A stretch of DNA of 62,257 bases from an uncultured Eubacteriales bacterium (GTDB lineage Bacteria; Bacillota; Clostridia; Oscillospirales; CAG-272), in NCBI GenBank assembly GCA_902491535.1, contig CABUHS010000014.1, positions 1 through 62,257 on the forward strand, read 5' to 3'. Positions 59,737 through 62,257 of this stretch are shown here, piece by piece. The notes below the pieces were generated by a model. The model ran no database searches, was not told the DNA's origin, and saw only the letters and a program-made list of their open reading frames with translations. Each line of letters opens with the position of its first letter. The first letter of the stretch is position 1. The position numbers and the translations under genes are program-made.

Positions 59737-61292
59737 AGCTGCATCCCTCCGAATTCCTGATTTTCATCAAGTTCCTCATCGGCAAATTCCTGCGGCGTCA
59801 TCGTATATCCAAGGAAATTGGGATCAGTGTCTTCCTCGAAAGGGATATATCCGCTTTCTCCGAAATCGAGGATTTCTTTCATGAGTACCGTGCCGCCGTG
59901 ATTCACGCCGACCTTCGGCTCAATGGAAATGAAGCGGCTGCCGTCATCACTGTGACGGAGATCGTAAGCATACAGCCCTTCGGGGATTTCCTCCGGCATA
60001 AGCCTGCCGTTTGAAAACAGCGCCTTTCGGTCAAGCACCTCGATGACATCTAATTTCTCATTGGTTAATGTCTGCGTTTTCAATTCCTTCGTTTCCGGCT
60101 CGTCACATGGGACAATTTCATACAGGGATCGTCCACAGGCGGAAATCACACCGTATGGCGTCTCAGCGGCGCCGAGTCTTTGAAGCAGCCGTTCTCCCTC
60201 GTTCTGTGTGAGCAGGGTATCCAGCCATTTGCTGTCAAAGCGGCTATCCATAAAGCGGCGCAGATAATCCTTGAAAAATACGCCTGCGGAATCAGAGTAA
60301 TAGGATAATTCATAGCTGTCGAGCTGCTCCGATATATCCAGGGCCGCCTGAACATCCTTCGGGGGATTTACGGACAACACCGCTTTGAATTTCACCTGAT
60401 CCAGCGGCGACATTTCCGCCATGCGCTGCGCCAGCGTATTCAGCGTATCAAAATCTGCCATGTCTCCGAACATTTCGGATGTAATCTGCGGGACAGAGGA
60501 TTCAAAGCCGTAATATACACAATCCTCGATGCAAGCCTCATTATGCCGCTGTGCAATCTCATCGGCTTTTTCTTTTGTGGTGGGAAGGCTGATCCACTCG
60601 GCGCTGTCTGCGGTTTCATCAGCGCTGTTTACAGGAGCCTCTGCAATTTCCAGACGAAAAGCAAACCAATGGGAGGCTTCTTCATGGGGAAGGGTTTTTC
60701 CGTCATACACCTGTGGCATTTCATAATCTCCGGCAACAACATAGAAACCGTTTACAAACACACCGCCGTCATTTTCCCGCTGCAGCCTGCCGATCTGCTT
60801 TTTATCCAGCAGATACAGGGCCTGTTCGGGAACATTTGCCACATCCTCATGCAGATCGTTTTCAATCACAAACTGTCCGAGCTGCTCATCACTTCCCACA
60901 TTGGAAGCAATCATGACGGCATCAAGTCCATAGGTCATGTTAATTAAATCCTTCATGCTTACAAGCTCGCCTTCGGAATTGTCGGGAATGACACGGTGAG
61001 CAACCGCCTGCAGCGCCAGCCTTTCTTCTTCATTCAGAGTATCCATCCGTTTTGCAAGGAAATTCAGCTCGTCCAGCGTAGGCGAATCCAGCCGGACATC
61101 CGAAAGTCTTGGCAGGAGATTGCAATTTAGGATAGAGATATCCTGATAGCCGTCCTGCCTAAAGACAGCTCTTGATTTTTGCAGAGCGTCCCGGATTTCG
61201 TAATCCTCGGCGGGCAGTTCAAGGTCTGCATAATAATAGCCGTCGAGTTCGTCATATTCAGTTACAAGTTCAATGGTCATTTGCTTTGCCAA
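59733..61292 (-). CDS. ArdA-like antirestriction protein with C-terminal LPD28-like domain
   Basis: The protein (up to 522 residues) has an ArdA-like N-terminal half (YEIRDALQKSRAVF, ILNCNLLPRLSDV, LDELNFLAKRMDTL) that seems partly repeated at residues ~280-410 (FDTLNTLAQRMAEMS). It ends with EVLDRKALFSNGRLMPEEIP and DFGESGYIPFEED, which resembles LPD28. ArdA mimics B-DNA and blocks type I restriction enzymes. TTG 61292 follows GAGGTG; a GTG lies at 61301. It should protect incoming DNA. Confidence 0.8.
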   Translation of the reverse strand: MAKQMTIELVTEYDELDGYYYADLELPAEDYEIRDALQKSRAVFRQDGYQDISILNCNLLPRLSDVRLDSPTLDELNFLAKRMDTLNEEERLALQAVAHRVIPDNSEGELVSMKDLINMTYGLDAVMIASNVGSDEQLGQFVIENDLHEDVANVPEQALYLLDKKQIGRLQRENDGGVFVNGFYVVAGDYEMPQVYDGKTLPHEEASHWFAFRLEIAEAPVNSADETADSAEWISLPTTKEKADEIAQRHNEACIEDCVYYGFESSVPQITSEMFGDMADFDTLNTLAQRMAEMSPLDQVKFKAVLSVNPPKDVQAALDISEQLDSYELSYYSDSAGVFFKDYLRRFMDSRFDSKWLDTLLTQNEGERLLQRLGAAETPYGVISACGRSLYEIVPCDEPETKELKTQTLTNEKLDVIEVLDRKALFSNGRLMPEEIPEGLYAYDLRHSDDGSRFISIEPKVGVNHGGTVLMKEILDFGESGYIPFEEDTDPNFLGYTMTPQEFADEELDENQEFGGMQL

Positions 61293-61302
61293 GTGATTCA
61301 CC

Positions 61303-62177
61303 TCATTTCACAATGCCGTATCGGTCATTGATTTCCTTGATTTTTTTACCGATTGCGGTGATAACGGGTACGCTTACCGCATTTCCTGCCATCTTATACA
61401 AATGCCCGTCTGAAAGCCCGATAACTTGCACTTTATAAAACTGCTCGTCTGTAAAACCCTGCAGCCGCCAGCATTCAATGGGCATCAGCTTTCGGATTCT
61501 GCCGTGATGTACAATGCCATGCCTGTCCTGTGCCGTGATCGTAAACATCGGCTCGTCCGGCGCTTTCATCCTCCTGCCGTTCTGACGGACAATTTCACGG
61601 TCAGGCGTCAGGATTGCTCTCGGCATATCCTCTACAAGAACACCGGAATTTCTGCCCTTGTGATTTCCTACGCCGGAGTCGTATCGGGCAATCAGGCATC
61701 TTGCCTCATCGGTAATAGCAGGATCGGGATTCAGGTCAATAAAATAAAGCCCGGTTTTTCCTCCCCAGCCGCCTGATCCCGCACACTGCGTACAGGCTAC
61801 GCCATCGGTGCTGTAAACTCTCGCTCCCTGCGGTCCGGGTATAAGCTGTTTAAGATTTTCCGCATTGCCGCTTCTGAGAGGAAATACTTCTCCGGCGCCT
61901 CGTCCGTCACGATGTCCGACAATGTACAGGCGCCTTCGCTGTTGGGGGACTCCGAAATATTTGCTGTTAAGCACACACCATTCAGGATGATACCCCATTT
62001 CAACAAGCGTGGAGAGGATGGTTTCAAATGTCCGGCCGCCGTCATGCGATAACAGCCCCGGCACATTTTCCAGTAAAAGAAATGCAGGCCGTTTCTCACG
62101 AGCGATTCGGGCAACTTCAAAGAAGAGAGTTCCTCTTGTATCTGCGAATCCGAGCCGTTTTCCCGCAACTGAGAAGC
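61303..62177 (-). pseudogene. DNA (cytosine-5) methyltransferase, N-terminally truncated
   Basis: The frame reads QSFSVAGKRLGFADTRGTLF, then the ENVPG motif (LLLENVPGLLSHDGG), QQRRRLYIVG, and C-terminal RLQGFTD and KMAGNAVSVPV. These are motifs IV-X of C5 methyltransferases. Motif I and the catalytic PCQ cysteine are not encoded: where PC should stand, the frame enters a 15-bp inverted repeat at 62177-62208. Either the gene is interrupted by a mobile element continuing past the window edge, or the window joins unrelated DNA there. Confidence 0.8.
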
Positions 62178-62208
62178 TTTGGTTATTCCGATGTCGGAAT
62201 AACCAAAG
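62177..62208. repeat. 15-bp inverted repeat interrupting the C5 methyltransferase
   Basis: CTTTGGTTATTCCGA and TCGGAATAACCAAAG are perfect complements around TG, lying exactly at the truncation point of the methyltransferase. Possible target site or end of an insertion. Confidence 0.8.
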
Positions 62209-62257
62209 TTATGCCGAAGAAATAGTAATCCCGAAGTTTAAACTGCACCCTCAGTAA
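62209..62257. other. Foreign-looking tail at the right edge
   Basis: 49 bp after the inverted repeat no longer match the methyltransferase. On the plus strand one frame ends SYAEEIVIPKFKLHPQ at a stop in the last three bases. Too short to identify; possibly an insertion-sequence end. Confidence 0.3.

Noticed and set aside
58149..62177. Restriction-modification or BREX-like defence system
   Set aside because: Two methyltransferases are present but no endonuclease, ATPase or phosphatase partner lies in the window; antirestriction is the better explanation.
1..62257. CRISPR array, tRNA, rRNA
   Set aside because: No regularly spaced repeats, no cloverleaf-like GGTTCRA patterns in context and no rRNA stretches were recognised while reading both strands.

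Overview
The window looks like a gut Firmicute of the Clostridia, most likely a Ruminococcus/Oscillospiraceae-type anaerobe. This is inferred from low-to-moderate GC, strong GGAGG ribosome binding sites, TTGACA/TATAAT promoters, and gene families typical of that group: Cys-rich KTR protein, PrgI, DUF6103, DUF3789, and a sigma factor with a long C-terminal extension. No rRNA, tRNA or CRISPR array was seen.

Region 1 (1-4.3 kb) carries the 5' part of an MMPL/RND exporter gene, a small gene and a divergent TetR-type regulator. Next come the wreckage of a mobile element (RepA_N-like initiator fragment) and a large serine recombinase that lacks its catalytic N-terminus. The recombinase abuts a methyltransferase gene whose XRE-type helix-turn-helix front end has been cut off.

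Region 2 (4.3-23.1 kb) is ordinary chromosome: HIT and HD proteins, an MFS transporter, RmuC, a frameshifted sigma factor, a membrane metallophosphoesterase, Cu/Zn-type superoxide dismutase, an ABC exporter next to a metal-linked HMA/DUF2325 operon with palindromic operators, a MATE exporter behind a terminator hairpin, and a decaying flavodoxin/reductase/AKR cluster. A 63-bp repeat with a covarying hairpin occurs three times here, each time just before a terminator-like hairpin.

Region 3 (23.1-62.2 kb) is an integrative and conjugative element of the Tn1549-like Firmicute type, read almost entirely on the minus strand. Its left end has three tandem tyrosine recombinases plus a Tn554 TnpC-like protein, then a MazF-type toxin with an acidic upstream partner, a sigma factor, an XRE regulator and a KTR protein. 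A TetR-controlled cargo operon of three membrane-anchored alpha/beta hydrolases plus a 44-residue membrane peptide follows. The transfer module contains VirD4, a TOPRIM primase-like protein, a relaxase fused to at least twelve Sel1 repeats, an RHH-like accessory protein, a gamma-glutamylcyclotransferase/amidoligase pair, CHAP hydrolase, VirB4, sortase B, PrgI, a VirB6/TrbL-like channel and a VirB2-like protein. A 1445-residue thioester/VaFE surface adhesin, a lipoprotein, SpoVG-like and AbrB-fold proteins, a DNA adenine methylase, an ArdA-like antirestriction protein and a C5 cytosine methyltransferase complete it. The C5 methyltransferase is cut off at a 15-bp inverted repeat next to the window end.

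The element appears able to encode coupling, channel, relaxase, surface contact, wall hydrolysis and restriction evasion. The long minus-strand operon is punctuated by intrinsic terminators, so transfer expression may depend on antitermination or internal promoters. Functions are assigned from motifs and family memory only; no searches were run.
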